From Bagarius yarrelli (Eukaryota; Chordata; Actinopteri; Siluriformes; Sisoridae), in NCBI GenBank assembly GCA_005784505.1, contig VCAZ01000130.1, positions 1 through 64,000 on the forward strand: DNA of 64,000 nt, in the 5' to 3' direction. Of the stretch, positions 22,401 through 34,359 are shown piece by piece. Each line of letters begins with the position of its first letter. The stretch's first letter is position 1. Below the pieces are notes generated by a model. It had not been told where the DNA came from, did no database searches, and was given only the letters and a program-made list of their open reading frames with translations. The position numbers and the translations under genes were made by a program.

Positions 22401-25400
22401 TTTTGGGTCCTTAAGTAAGACCCTAAATGCCTCCTGTTCCAGGGGCGCTGTATCATAGTCAACCCTGCGCTCAACTTTCTAAGATGGGATATGCAAAGTA
22501 AAAAATTTCACTGTGCTGTAAAGTCTATGTGACAAAGACATTAATAAACACAGTGCATACCAGAAGATACAGAAATTAACCCCCAACCCAACAGGTGCAC
22601 GGCATTAGGTTGTAAAAATGTGGAAATTACAGAGTTTATATAAAGGATACTTTGTGACTTCAGGTCCCGGTGGATTATATTCTTTGCATGCAAATAGCTG
22701 AAAGTCATATAAAAAAACTATTTAAAAATCACCAACATTCACAGGACAGGCTACAACACAACACACTAAAACCATTAGATTTGTTGTCTTTCCAGCGGTT
22801 AAACCAAACTTTTCCTCTATTCGTGCAAAAATGCCTCCATGTTTACACATTAAACACCCCTATATTAAGTGAACTCTTACCCCTTTTTCTAAAAACAGAC
22901 ACATTCACTTGTTGATGGGGTGGAAAAAGTCTGCTATGGAAAACACTATAGTTACCGACTGTTTGAAAATGACTTTTCACCTCATTAAGTACAGCTCACA
23001 ATTCCTCAACTCTCTGCTAAACACACTCTACTGAATATTCAGGCCTAGCCTTAGCATTATAGCACGTGCTTTATTACTGTAACATCATGTTAAGTGCTGC
23101 ATCAAAAGCCAGATAAATGTTTACAGCCTTCCTGAGTGGAGAGCTATTGATTGTTATAACTCACTCTATGCCCTGTGCCGTCTGTCTGGCAATGTCGATC
23201 AGCTGGAACAGCTGCAGTTTGGTGTCCTGAACGTGCAGGTGTTTATAAAGGCTGCTTCCTTCACACCACTGCGTCACGATGGCCAGGTTATCTTTGGTCA
23301 TGTAGCCCATAAATAACAAGATATTGACATGGCGAGTCTTTCTGTTGTGGTTAGATCAAAGGAATATGATACGTTAGATCAGGCCAGCAGGTAATACTTC
23401 ATTTCAGAGAAGCAAAAGCAAAAGAAGTGGCTGTAAGAGTCAGGAGCTATTGGTGACTTACAGTAAATAAGATGTTATAATTTTGCATTTTTAATATGAG
23501 TACAAATAATGACATTGTTTTGCTTTAGAATACAGGACTAATATTTTACAGAATCTCTATAAAAAGGTTATTTTTTTTTATAATTCAGGTTTAATGTATT
23601 ACTTTATTAACAATAAATGAAAAACAACAAAATAAGTCACTACTAGGGCTGTGTATTGGCGAGGGCTTTACGATCCGATACATATCACGATAGAATATAT
23701 CACGATATATTGCAATTCAATACAAATTGTAATACTTCAAAATTTTAAAACAAATAGCTAAAAATATAACAAATCAGTGGTCGGAGGTGCCCTTTTTTTA
23801 CCATGCTTGTTTCTAAGAGAAGGTGTCAGCTGTACATGTAATCGGTGGGGTTTTAATTAAATATTAATTAAAGTTTAAAACGTAATTTAATTATATAAAT
23901 ATACTAGAAGGTTAGAATATCGATACACTATTGTGGACAAAAATGTTAATACATAATTTCGTTAGCTTGAAAGATATTAAAAACTACGAGTGGCCAAATA
24001 TTGTACAAAAAAGACGATTAGAACACTCAAAGAGTGGGACAGTCTCTCTTACCTCAGAACGGCCACCTCATTGCGAAAGGCCTGAAACTGCTCTGGTGTT
24101 GGATCTTTCACCTTTAATATCTTCACAGCAACATCACCTAAATTAGGTGCGTAAAGGAAGTGCAGATTTTTATAAGAAGCACAAATTAATTTTTTTTAAA
24201 GTTTGGTTGTTAAGTCAAATTAAATATATATATCAAAAATCTAACCCTGATCTTTCAATTAGCTGTCCAACACCTTAACCACTGCGCTATCACACTTCCC
24301 CAGAAGAAGAAACGATGTGCCCAACATTTTCCATGCATTTTTAAACAACTGAGCAATTGGGAGTTAAGGGCCTTGCTCGGTGGCCCAGAGGTGGGAACTT
24401 GAACCCTGATCCTCCAATTAGCAGTCCATCTAACCACTAAGCTACGAGCTTATATATATAATATATATACACACACACATATATAGCTCCAAATGTCAGA
24501 AATGTAAATGAAATGTTAATAAGTAAAAACCAAGTCAATCCAAAGAACTTAAATGTTTGCTGAAAAAGTTAAGTAGTCAAAACATTATTCTCAAGGTCTG
24601 TTTGTGTGCCAATTTGGTAAAGGAACCTTCACTAGTTGTTTGATATAGCAACACACACACACCCACACACACCCACCCCCCACCCCTCCCACACACCCCC
24701 CCCACACACACACCCCCACACACCCCCCACACACCCCACCACACCCACACACACCCCACACACACACACCCACCCCCCCACACACACCCCCACACACAAA
24801 TATATATAAATGATGCAATTTCCAAATGTAAAAAACTATTACATATTAGCTATGACATATTATGCCTGTCATCAAATGGCAGATGTCAGTCACATACATT
24901 TCAGTGAAACCCCGGACCTGTCGGACCCTTCCCCTGTGACCTGCTCCAGTTGATAATACATCACCAGGGTGACCAAGGACGTCCCACTCTGCTATAAAGA
25001 CGTTTCAGCTGTTCTTTAAGGACTTACGATTTAAGTTCACACACACACACTATGTAACCACACAATTCCTGCTACCTGTTTTTCACCCAAATGAGGATGG
25101 GTTTTCTGCTGAGTCTGGTTTCTCTCAAGGTTTCTTCCTATTTCCATCTCAGGGAGTTTTTTTCTTGCCACCGTCGCCCCCGGCTTGCTCATCAGGGACA
25201 AACTGATTTCTGTTTCATTTCTCATCTTACAATTTCTTCGATTGTGTAAAGCTGCTTTGTGACAATCACCATTGTAAAAAGTGCTATACAAATAAAATTG
25301 AATTGAATTGAATTGAAAGACTTGTTATTAACCCATCATGCTTACCGTGCCATTTGCCTTTGTATACTGTCCCGAATGACCCTGATCCGATGCAGGAGTG

Positions 25401-28400
25401 TAGAACCACCTCGCTGGCATCGATCTCCCAGTAATAGGAAGAATCTCGCTTCTCCCTGGGCCGCTGAGGAGAATGAAATTACCCCAAAATTATGCACAAA
25501 TAACTGCTTATGGAAAAAATATCACTGGTTAAAAGGAATAGAAATAATGAAGCAAAGAAGCACGTACTCGTTTAGCTTTAAACAAGAAATGCAGATTTCT
25601 TTAATATGCTAATTAGATTTCTATTTTATACGCATTGTAATTAGAGCCATGTAGCGGCAAGGACCCTATGATAGGATGCATATCAGGATATATTAGTCGT
25701 GATACAACAGATTATGATACACTGCAATACTAAAAAACAAATTAGCTATAAATACAACAAAAATACAAAGCCGGAGGCGCCCCTTAGGCGACATCTATAG
25801 GAGCGGAGGGGAAGTCGTTTAACACGCCAGATGGTTTTAATTGAATATTAATGTTAATGTAAATTTTTGTTTAAAACGTAATTTAATTATGTATTGATAG
25901 AGGTTAGAATAATCATAAAAAATATTGAAATAGTTAGCTGTATTGATATTTTTACACAGCCCTAAATGTTAAAGTTCAATAAAGTGGATGTAAGATAACA
26001 TTTAAAATAAGAAATAAAAACAAAACAGTGAAAATGTATCAAATGATGACTAGAAACCATTAGCAAAAAACTGCTACTATGACCATGCTATTGAATTTGT
26101 CAATCCATGTTCCAAAAATCCATTTTTTATTACCAAAAACTGCATTTATAATATTATCCAAAATTTCGCTGTTCTGTTTGCTTTTTTTTTTTTTTTTTTA
26201 TTAGGTCAAAGAGGTAGTAAACTTTAAAAAATATGTTTTGTAAGACACATTTGTAAAGTCTTGAACTGCAAAGCCTGGACAATACAGATTGCATATAAAG
26301 AAAGTAATTTTGTCCACTATAAGCCTGATGCGTGTTAAACATAATAATACTTAACAATATTCTAAGCACTCCAGCCTTCTTCACTGCTGAAATGCTCAAA
26401 TAGATAAAGACTTTAAGAAGAATCAAGAAATTAATAACTTAATTTAATTAATAACTACAGAATGGGACTAACAGGAAAAAAAAAATTAAACTCACTATTC
26501 TGTTTTTTTCCTGAGTATTAGATGAAGTCTTTTCTCTATGAACAGGTCCTGGTGTTTTAGCCTGAGACAACCCTGTGGGACTGAGATTAGAAGTTCTTCC
26601 TGTGCAGGAAAAATTTAAAAATAAGACAAAATTGATTGTAATTATAATAATGATTATATTATGGAAAAATCGTTATAATATTCTCACCTGAATCCTGACT
26701 TTTTGTAGCTTCCTGTTGGAAAAGAGGAGAAAGACAGAGGGGTGTTAAATAGGTTAAATTGGTGCTGTATCAAAATAAAATGATTTAATAGGGGGAATAT
26801 GTAAAGTTTCTCACTCAGAATTTATTTACAAATTATTATACTATATAGATTTTTTCTTCCTAAACAATGCTTTATTGTATAAATACTTTGTCTTAACCTG
26901 CTTTAAATGCTTATGCTGTGGTTAATGGTGCTGTAATTTGTCTGTCTCTACCAAAGATCTTGCTACAGTCCCGATGCTAAAAGAACCAAATCTATGATGC
27001 TTTAGTAAATAGGTTAACATGGGGTAATTGGCAAGTTACCAACAATTAGCACTTCCTTTCATTGGATCCTTTGGCCTGCTTATGTACAGTATCATCTTCC
27101 CTGAGAGAAAAACTCCTAGTTCTTACACACATTTAAAAAAACAAAACCAAAAATTGTGTTAATGAGACTGAGAAATTTTCAGCAGAAAATATTTATTTTT
27201 TTAACGCTTATTGAAAGACTCTAGTGTTCATCTCATTTATTTCTGCTGGGCTTTCTGCAAAAAACAGCCATATGGTATTAAATATTCCGACTGCCTTAGG
27301 GCAGAAACTGCTGCGGACTTTTCTTGGTGGTAGCACAACTGGTTCTGTACCCTCTGCCAAGATTGACAAGAGGGTGAAAAGTTTAGGAAAAGGGCGAGAA
27401 GGACTCGGTGGTCTCATTACATTAAAGTTATTAATCAAGTCTCTTACTCAGATTTTTATAAAAATTTTGGTAAACCCTTAATATTTCATCCCAGCTATAC
27501 ACAGTTTATTTTAAAAATGGCTCACATAGGGAGTGTATGGTCAGACAATATCACCTTTTTATAGCACACAACTGTTCTCACACAAAATGCACATCAATTA
27601 GCCTCCGCCTCCTAATCTAAGTTTAACCCTGGTACACCACTAAACTATGCCTGTGCCTAACAAAAGTATGAAGCAAACTCCTGTGAAATGGGCTTTGGAC
27701 AACTCACCTCAGATGAAGCCCCGCCTACAGGCTGGCTGCTGACCATGTGGACATTGGGTGTAGATGTAGAGCGTTGCTTCTGTGATAGAGAACCGCTCGA
27801 GGGTGGCAATGGTGCAATGTAGTTAAAGGCGTGGGGTGTAGAGTGTCTGTGATGAGCACTAAAAAGTTAAGAACGTTAGGTTTCATTCAAATAGAAGAAC
27901 AGCTTATTAAAAATAACACCTACACATAGAGCAGGGCTGCTGATACGATTATCATAAAAATAGGCCTAGTTTGAGTATGATTAGTATTAAAGCAGCATTG
28001 AAACAACTACATGCATCGTAGTGAAAAATTATATCAATAACCGAGCGTTACATGTGATTTATGGAGTAGAACTCAGACTAAAAGTTGATTCTCTGACACT
28101 CTGACTTGTGCTAATGGATTGGTGCTAATACAAGCGCTTGATGCCCTGATTAAAGAATCAGGCCAGTTTGGAAAATAAGCACTTCTGTGAAATAGCGTTG
28201 CAGTGCTGCTTAGTAATTGTTTAGCCAAAACGTTCCTGAGAATGCTGGTTGAATAGTTATTTTGACAACGTGACTAAAGGAAGTCTATCTCTCAAAGCTT
28301 TTATAGCCAAATTTCAAAAGACATCCTATTGAAACAACCACATAAATGCTTATTTCCCAAAATGTTGCCAGCTTATGTTATTTCTTCATTAGAACCAAGA

Positions 28401-30322
28401 CACCCAAACACTGTTCCAGCATGGCAATGCCCCGTGCACTGAGCCCTGATCTCGAGTAAATATGTGCAAGGCACAATAAAGTTGATTAGTTTGAATATGG
28501 ATCTGCAGGTCATTGTATTTCGTTTTCAATCACGTTTTACAATGTCCCAATTTCATTGGAATTGAGGTGTGTATTTATATGTTGTAGTATTGCATCATCT
28601 TTACTGCAATTAGGAGGCCCAAACTTGTTTTGACATGCAAGAACCCAAATGTTCTGCAAAGAGCCTTTACTCAGCCATACTGAACACCTTTGGCAGCCCA
28701 GAATTCCTTACTCAACATTAGCACAAATACTTTTGAGGATGAATGAGCAAATTCCCAAAGTCAGTATGGAGGTTATTAGGTATGTAGTATGTTGACGTCA
28801 TGCGCCATCATCGTTTATTCTGTGACGTTTGACTTGCATTAACAGGTGAAAATCCGATCTGCCTGCTTACACTGCACACGTCAATGCACGAATCCAATTC
28901 ATATCCGATTTATTACCACATACGAATGAGGTCTAAAAATACGGGAATCCATGTGCTTTTTTCTGGTTTACTCTGCTATGAGTTAAATTCGATCTGTGCC
29001 ACATTAGAGGAAAAAAATCGGAATTGGTTCACTTGATACGTACAGTGTAAATGCGGCCTTTGATGTGTTACATATTTGAAAGCACTTGTTTCTTAGCAAC
29101 TCTGCCTGTTGTTCAGGGCTGGACTATATGACCGAAAATCAGAACCTCAAGAATTATGTTTATTGAATGATTTTTTGAAAATATATTTTGCCCTAATAGG
29201 TTTACTGCATATTTCTTCAGCTCCTCCTGTTGCTCAGTTGACTTGATGTCTTCCGTCATGTCGCATCAGTTCCACTAACTGGACAAGAAAAGGCACGTGA
29301 CTTTACACACGGTAGTATGTTGTGAAAGGTTTTGAAAAAAACTAAAGTAACCAACATGGGAATTTGAGGTTCTCAAATTCGGTTTTGATTAATTTTCGAT
29401 TAATCATCCAGCCCTACCACCAGCCCTACTCATGTCTAACATTATTTCCATATCCAAAACCACATGACTGCTTATTTCAGGGGAATTCCACTTTAGTAGG
29501 CTTTTGTCTACACTTCCTCTAATAAGATTCAAAGTTTGAGTAGATGTCACTGGGTGAAGTGTAAAACAGCATCAGGACAAAAACTAGTTTTCACTTTGGT
29601 GTAGTAATCGTAAAAGATCAGACTATTATACAGAAAAAACTGACCTGGCAGGAGGTCGGGATAAAGAGTCTCGCATCCTCCGGGATGAGAGAGGTGGCAG
29701 AGATGGAGTTCCACTTTCTCCAGGCGTGGGAAATAAACTGAGAAAGAAAAATAAGCAGTAGCATTATTGAATGGCATTTATGCAATTGATACTTTAACAC
29801 AAAGTGGCAAAACAACACTAGTTTAATATTAACAAACACTAAGAAGACACAATGCTGCAAAAGAGTGTTTTTATTAACCAAAAGTTACAGTTTATTTTTC
29901 ATTCCTGCTTCGGTTTTGCACTAAAGCTGCAGTGTTAATTTATGTGGCGTCAGCTCGCAGATAGCTGGAGCTGTTCGGTGTATTAAATAGTCTAAACTAA
30001 GAGGTTTTTAAAAAAAATTAAATGGCACAAAGATCCATTTTTAGCCTTAAACAAAAGTATGTCACAGAGATAAAAACAGTAGTGGCGGCAAATTATGTAG
30101 TGGCAAATTTATTTAGCTAGCAGGATCCAATAGCTTTCTTTTGGCCGCATTTACACAGCATGTATTAAATGACCCAATTCTGAGGGGGTTTTTTTTCCTC
30201 AAATGCATTAGTGTCTGGAAGCAGCCAGATCGGATTTTTAACCGTCATTGCCGGTTGATCATCATTGAATAATGACGTCAACTCAGTTGGACACCAAGAC
30301 CAATATATAGATATATATTAAA

Positions 30323-30365
<43 letters not shown>

Positions 30366-32188
30366 TATATCTATATATATATATATATATATATATAGTA
30401 TATATATATATATATCATATATCTGATATAATACAATTAAAAAAAAACTGTTGAAGAACTTTTTGTTCATTAAAAGTCTGTTTTGTCTGTAAACTAATTT
30501 TTAAAAATTACCACACTATAATAAATATGTATATATAACTTACCGACCAATGCTAAATTCACCCAGGCTGCAACAAGGGCTCTTATCTTTTTTTTTCTCA
30601 GTCTCGAAAGAGCATTTTTTGGAGGCCCCTAAATATGCTGCAAAAGCCAACTCCTGAATAAATCATTTTGGCCTTCATCCATTGGGTCTATTGAGTTTCG
30701 CACCGTTTTTACTACCAACCATAGTGTAAATGCAGATATATGGTGTAAATGCAGATGCCAGTTTTAAAAGAAGCTGTAAGAGGGTTGTCAAAATAATAAT
30801 TGGCCATCAAGATCTGCAGTGAAAATGCGGATCTCGATTACCTTTTCTTCCTACAGTAACTATAATTCCTAAACATCCTTTACACTTAACATTTTCTGTG
30901 TTAATCTGCAGGCAAAACTGACTAAAAACCAGGAGATACAAAAAAAAAAAAGCTTTCCCTGTTTCCCTATCTAAACACAATATTATACTAATAAAGCTTT
31001 CTGCTTAAACTTACAGGAGCTGTCGAATGTTACTCCAGTCAACACACATAGTGGGGACTTTGGTACTGCAGTGCTCATGGAACTTGTATCCACACGTCTG
31101 ACATCGAAAACCATGTAAAAGAAACTTCTGACAAATGTCGCAGAAGGCTAGCTTCAGAAACGTCTTCCGTACCTTACAGTTGTAAAAAAACATTTCCAGT
31201 TGGTCAATAGGACAACAGGGACAGTCATTAACAACACTCTTAAGTCTCTAAAGTGCAAGACAACTTACAAAATTGTGCGTCGTTAACGGGACATGATCCA
31301 ACACCTCGACCAGCAGCTCTTCCCCAATAAGTGAAGTAGAATCAGTGTTCCAGTCCATACGAGATTTTTTGCTAAAATCAGGAAGAAATTACACTTTGTA
31401 CAAGTTATACTCAATAAATAATTGAAAATTACAAATCAAAAAATAAGCAAGGAGAGGGGTTCAAATCACATAATCCTTCACTGACTTTCCACTATTACAC
31501 ACTCAGCAAAAACTATGTGGATAAATAATTACAGAAGCCCAGGAACATCATGCTTCAGAGTTTCCTATTTTAACTTAGATGAAATGACTAGGAGGAGATT
31601 ACCTTCTAGGCTGATCTGGATGGAGCCTGAACACAGCGCAACACTCTGGCTGGAGGCCTCGAACTTTCAGGGCTTTGATGAGGCAGCTGTGCAGAGTCAT
31701 TCCTTGTCTAACATTCACCTGAAGAAATCCCAAATATACCAAATCAGGCAGGCCAGACAGATAAAAAAAAAAACCTGGTTGTCTTTGATAGACACGTTTA
31801 TTTAATTTTATTTATTCCAATTTTATTTGTAAAGCATTTTTAACGATAAACATTATTTCAAAGAAGCTTTACAAGAATACAAAAATTACTGAAAAGTTGC
31901 CGCTTTTCAAAATTTAAAGACAGAAAATAATAATAATAATAATAATAATGATAAATATAATGATTATAATAGATTATTTAAACGAACCACAGTGCGCTGC
32001 TGATTTGGCAGATAAACACGAATTGTGCTCGCTTTGGAGGGGTTTATAATTTTCTCGTCATCTGATGAGCGTCTGCGATATGGAAAGCCTTTGGTTATAG
32101 TAGGAGTCATGCAGGTATCTTCGAACACAGAATCTCTAAACCCAAACCCATTACTTAGGGTCTTCCAGGTCCCTTCAACATGCTCCAT
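19465..32188 (-). CDS. raf1: RAF1 serine/threonine protein kinase, complete coding region
   Basis: Sixteen coding exons, all in frame, 634 codons (human 648): 31988-32188, 31603-31718, 31269-31371, 31015-31172, 29645-29737, 27708-27858, 26688-26712, 26496-26599, 25346-25463, 24053-24137, 23165-23341, 22651-22697, 21624-21742, 21363-21494, 20960-21094, 19465-19605. RAF1 carries signals from RAS-GTP to MEK. The RAS-binding domain spans ~50-125 (TIRVYLPNQQRTV). The C1 domain has His138, Cys151, 154, 164, 167, His172, Cys175 and 183. CR2 14-3-3 site RSTSTP centres on Ser256. The kinase has GSGSFG (343-348), Lys362, HRD (453-455), DFG (473-475), and C-terminal 14-3-3 site RSASEP (Ser608). The usual APE after the activation segment reads SPE (500-502), and the activation-loop Thr is Ser. 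Exon lengths from 10 on equal my memory of human RAF1. Paralogue a or b cannot be told. Confidence 0.98.
19866..20544 (-). mobile_element. 5'-truncated RTE-like LINE in the last raf1 intron
   Basis: Minus-strand translation starts MMFADDIVICSESRKQVEEN, where FADD is the reverse-transcriptase active-site motif. It continues through VVRPAMMYGLET to RLRWFGHVQRRD, typical of RTE-type polymerase C-termini. The 3' end has a GAAGAA-type tail (about 19867-19886). A 16-bp direct repeat flanks it (AAATAAGCAATGCCAA at 19850-19865, one mismatch at 20545-20560), showing a genuine target-primed insertion. An internal deletion and an expanded repeat disturb the frame. Confidence 0.8.
20185..20364. repeat. 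36-bp minisatellite, five identical units, inside the LINE
   Basis: The unit starting CCACTGTCTCTAAACCATAC repeats at 20185, 20221, 20257, 20293 and 20329 without a mismatch. Being 36 bp, it keeps the reverse-transcriptase frame and encodes VVRPAMMYGLET five times on the minus strand. It has no spacers, so it is not CRISPR-like. Confidence 0.95.
20560..20860. mobile_element. Probable Tc1-like end fragment
   Basis: GGGATAAAAGTATTAAGACACCTG resembles the left end of a common fish Tc1 family (reading ACAAAAGTATTGGGACACCTG in intact copies, from memory). The rest is decayed. In the raf1 intron next to the LINE. Confidence 0.35.
22110..22325. repeat. L2-like LINE 3' fragment
   Basis: Degraded pieces such as CAATCCATTCCAGGGCACAAT, ACATCTTTGGATAGAGGG and GGAGTACCCAAGGAAAC match the widespread L2-type 3' region, whose consensus has TCTTTGGACTGTGGGAGGAAAC. 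Intronic in raf1. Confidence 0.4.
22326..22545 (+). mobile_element. tRNA-derived SINE of the 36.7-kb type
   Basis: GGTTAGGGTGCAGATTTGTTG, ACTGGGTTCTAGCCC (B-box-like) and the tail part CAGGGGCGCTGTATCATAG / AAGATGGGATATGC mirror the copy at 36665-36950 on the other strand. Confidence 0.5.
24245..24450 (-). mobile_element. tRNA-derived SINE fragments
   Basis: Two partial heads (near 24245-24290 and 24395-24450) and one body block, CAACTGAGCAATTGGGAG with GGGCCTTGCTCGGTGGCCC. They probably reflect one copy inserted beside or into another. Confidence 0.5.
24650..24798. repeat. Interrupted CA/C-rich microsatellite
   Basis: About 150 bp of CACACA mixed with C-runs. The minus strand reads as Gly/Val/Cys-rich open frames that are not genes. 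In raf1 intron between the exons at 24053-24137 and 25346-25463. Confidence 0.95.
24914..25318 (+). mobile_element. Retroposon with (TTGAA)n tail next to a raf1 splice site
   Basis: Typical parts are CCCAAATGAGGATGGGTTTT, CTCAAGGTTTCTTCCTATTT, TTTCTTGCCACCGTCGCCCC, GTGTAAAGCTGCTTTGTGAC and CTATACAAATAAAATTGAAT. It ends in three to four TTGAA repeats. I know this as a very frequent repeat in otophysan fish but cannot name the family safely. The tail ends about 22 bp from the 5' splice site of raf1 exon 25346-25463. Confidence 0.65.
28400..28800. mobile_element. Tc1/mariner-like fragments
   Basis: CACTGTTCCAGCATGGCAATG (transposase catalytic region), CACAATAAAGTTGATTAGTTTG and ATGTCCCAATTTCATTGGAA (end region) are recognisable. 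A second fragment, around 28625-28800, is weaker. All in raf1 intron 6 and non-coding now. Confidence 0.4.
28820..29065. mobile_element. Probable non-autonomous DNA transposon
   Basis: Segments like AATCCGATCTGCCTGCTTAC on one side and CGTACAGTGTAAATGCGGCC on the other resemble ends of small fish transposons with AATCCGATC and GTAAATGC motifs. Similar scraps lie at 30130-30260 and 30720-30850. Confidence 0.35.
30307..30428. repeat. (AT)n microsatellite
   Basis: Imperfect AT array of about 120 bp in a raf1 intron. Confidence 0.9.
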
Positions 32189-32216
32189 TAGGCTGGATGG
32201 TGATAAGCGCAATTAT
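32189..32216 (-). other. raf1 5' UTR part of the first coding exon
   Basis: On the minus strand an acceptor (CTTGGTGTAG) is followed by 28 bp of leader and then the initiator ATG of raf1 (32186-32188). The start is chosen because MEHVEGTWKTLSNGFGF matches the RAF1 N-terminus. Confidence 0.75.
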
Positions 32217-33329
32217 CTACACCAAGAAAAGACAATCAAGACCCAGAATTAGGAATATAGACAGAAATCTCAGTACACAAATTTGATCAAAATAAAAGAA
32301 AGTATAATTAATTACAGAGAATTTGACAAAGAACAGATGACCATAAACAGAACACAATAAGATATTAACATGGATTAACCCCAGTAGCTGATAAACTATG
32401 TCAGGTGGGTTTTTACTGCCATTTCATCATATACACAGACAACCCTTGACTTATAATGTACAGACTTATTATTTTTCAGTACGATACAACTGAATAACCC
32501 AACAATCTGTTGATTATATTTTTTATAATTTCACGCAGTTAAAAAAAAACCCATCAAAAACAGCTTGAAATTATTAGAACACACATCCACAGCCAGTTAA
32601 TGGTTTGTTTGACTCGGCCCAGATGCACATTTGTTTGGTTAGTAATAACACTGGTTCCAGGACATCAGCAACCGAAAAACTGCTAGCCATGAAGTTGGCT
32701 TTCGAAGAGTGAAGACACTGGCTGGAGGGGGTGTCCACCTGTTCAAGGTGATCACGAACCATCATTACCTGGAGTATCTCTGAAAGGCCAGCCTCTGAAC
32801 TCTACACTGATTCTCCAAAGCCTGTAAATTCGTCCGCCTAAAGGGTTCACCTATAGCCTTTAAAACAGCCTAGGCTCTCTTTTTGTCACTATGGTCCTCC
32901 AAAAGACACTGTCTTCGACATAGGTCCTCAGTTCATCTCTCAGGTCTGGAAGGGCTTCTTAAAGCTCCTTGGGGTTATGGTCAGTCTATCGCAAACTAAT
33001 GGCCAAACTGAAAGAAACTTCACGGCTGGAACTTCTTCCTACCTTGGGGCAAGTAGCAGGACTAGTAGTAGTCTTTTTCCCAACTTTTTTAAGAATTTTT
33101 TTTTTTAAATAAATCAAAACTTATTTGAGGTTTGTTATCTTCTCCTAGTACATGTACATCCTGGTTACCTTGCAATGTAGATTAGAAATGTTTGCATGCG
33201 CGTTATATGAGGTTAAATAAGACAGTAAAACTATTGACTACTTTCTCTCCCAGGTTCAAATCACAGCTCAGGAGGAATTTAAGCTTTCTTATCTCACACA
33301 TTTTAAACATTTATGGTCTTGATTCATTC

Positions 33330-33660
33330 CTTAATACCCCCAACCCTTCGCCAATCTGACCACACGGAATATATGGCACCCATATTACACGCTACTTATA
33401 TAAACAGTTTGTGATATTATATGTCAGACTTTCTGCACAAAGCCAAACAACACCTTAGACTTCCTCACCCAACATTAGTGTCTGATTTCACTAATACTAT
33501 TGTTGCTAAATAAACAAATCCCCACAACCAGACTCCACAATCTGGTGTTTTAGAAGTTTTAGAGTTAAAATAGAACCAAGAATGAAACAAAATCTAGAAT
33601 TTAAAAAAAAACATATATAGATGTGATAATAGGGTGGCCCAATACTTTTGCTAAAATACT
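33330..33660. mobile_element. Tc1-like remnant
   Basis: Weak similarity to Tc1 3' coding and end: AACATTAGTGTCTGATTTCAC, CTATTGTTGCTAAATAAAC and GGCCCAATACTTTTGCTAAA. In raf1 intron 1. Confidence 0.35.
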
Positions 33661-34359
33661 GCAGTTTACTCTAAACTATTAGCTGTTTTTGCACTCTATC
33701 AAGCTTGCAGCACTATACAGGTGCATCTCTTTGGCATTACAAACTAGTTTAACTGGTTTGTGCACTTTCAAAAAAAAAAAATTACAACCACATTGTTGAG
33801 CTTCCCATCAGCATATGCTTTAATGCCACCAACCTAATTAAGCAGGTCAGTACATATACTTATATAAATCAGGTGTATTTAGTCGGTTAGTACATTTTTT
33901 TTAATGTCACAGATTAAAGATAAACACAAGCCAGCAAAAAAACCCACTTTTACATTGACTTAAATGACATCACCCAAAATTAAAACCTGAAATTAAAGCC
34001 TAAATATTTTACACCATAGTACAGAAACGTCATGATTACAGTAAACTCTACCTGGCCAACAAATAATCAATCATCCTGATTGATTACATACAAAGTTCCC
34101 AAACTTATATTAAACTGAAACAGAAGAAATATGTGGTCAATAAAAGTTAAGAAAAAACAAACATTCTGTACAGTTTACACCTCACAATTCCCACAAAAAA
34201 AACATGATTTCATGAAAATCAATAGACTAATTAGAAATGCTGCTTAGTTAGTGGTTTATTAAGACTTAGTCTTAATAAATTAAGTATTAAGATCAAGTGC
34301 TAAAGTAATTTTTATGCATTTTTATGTTTAGCAAATAAAAGACTAAGTGAAGGAGTCGC

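Noticed and set aside
24577..24825. Gly/Val/Cys-rich open frames on the minus strand
   Set aside because: They are translations of the CA/C-rich microsatellite.
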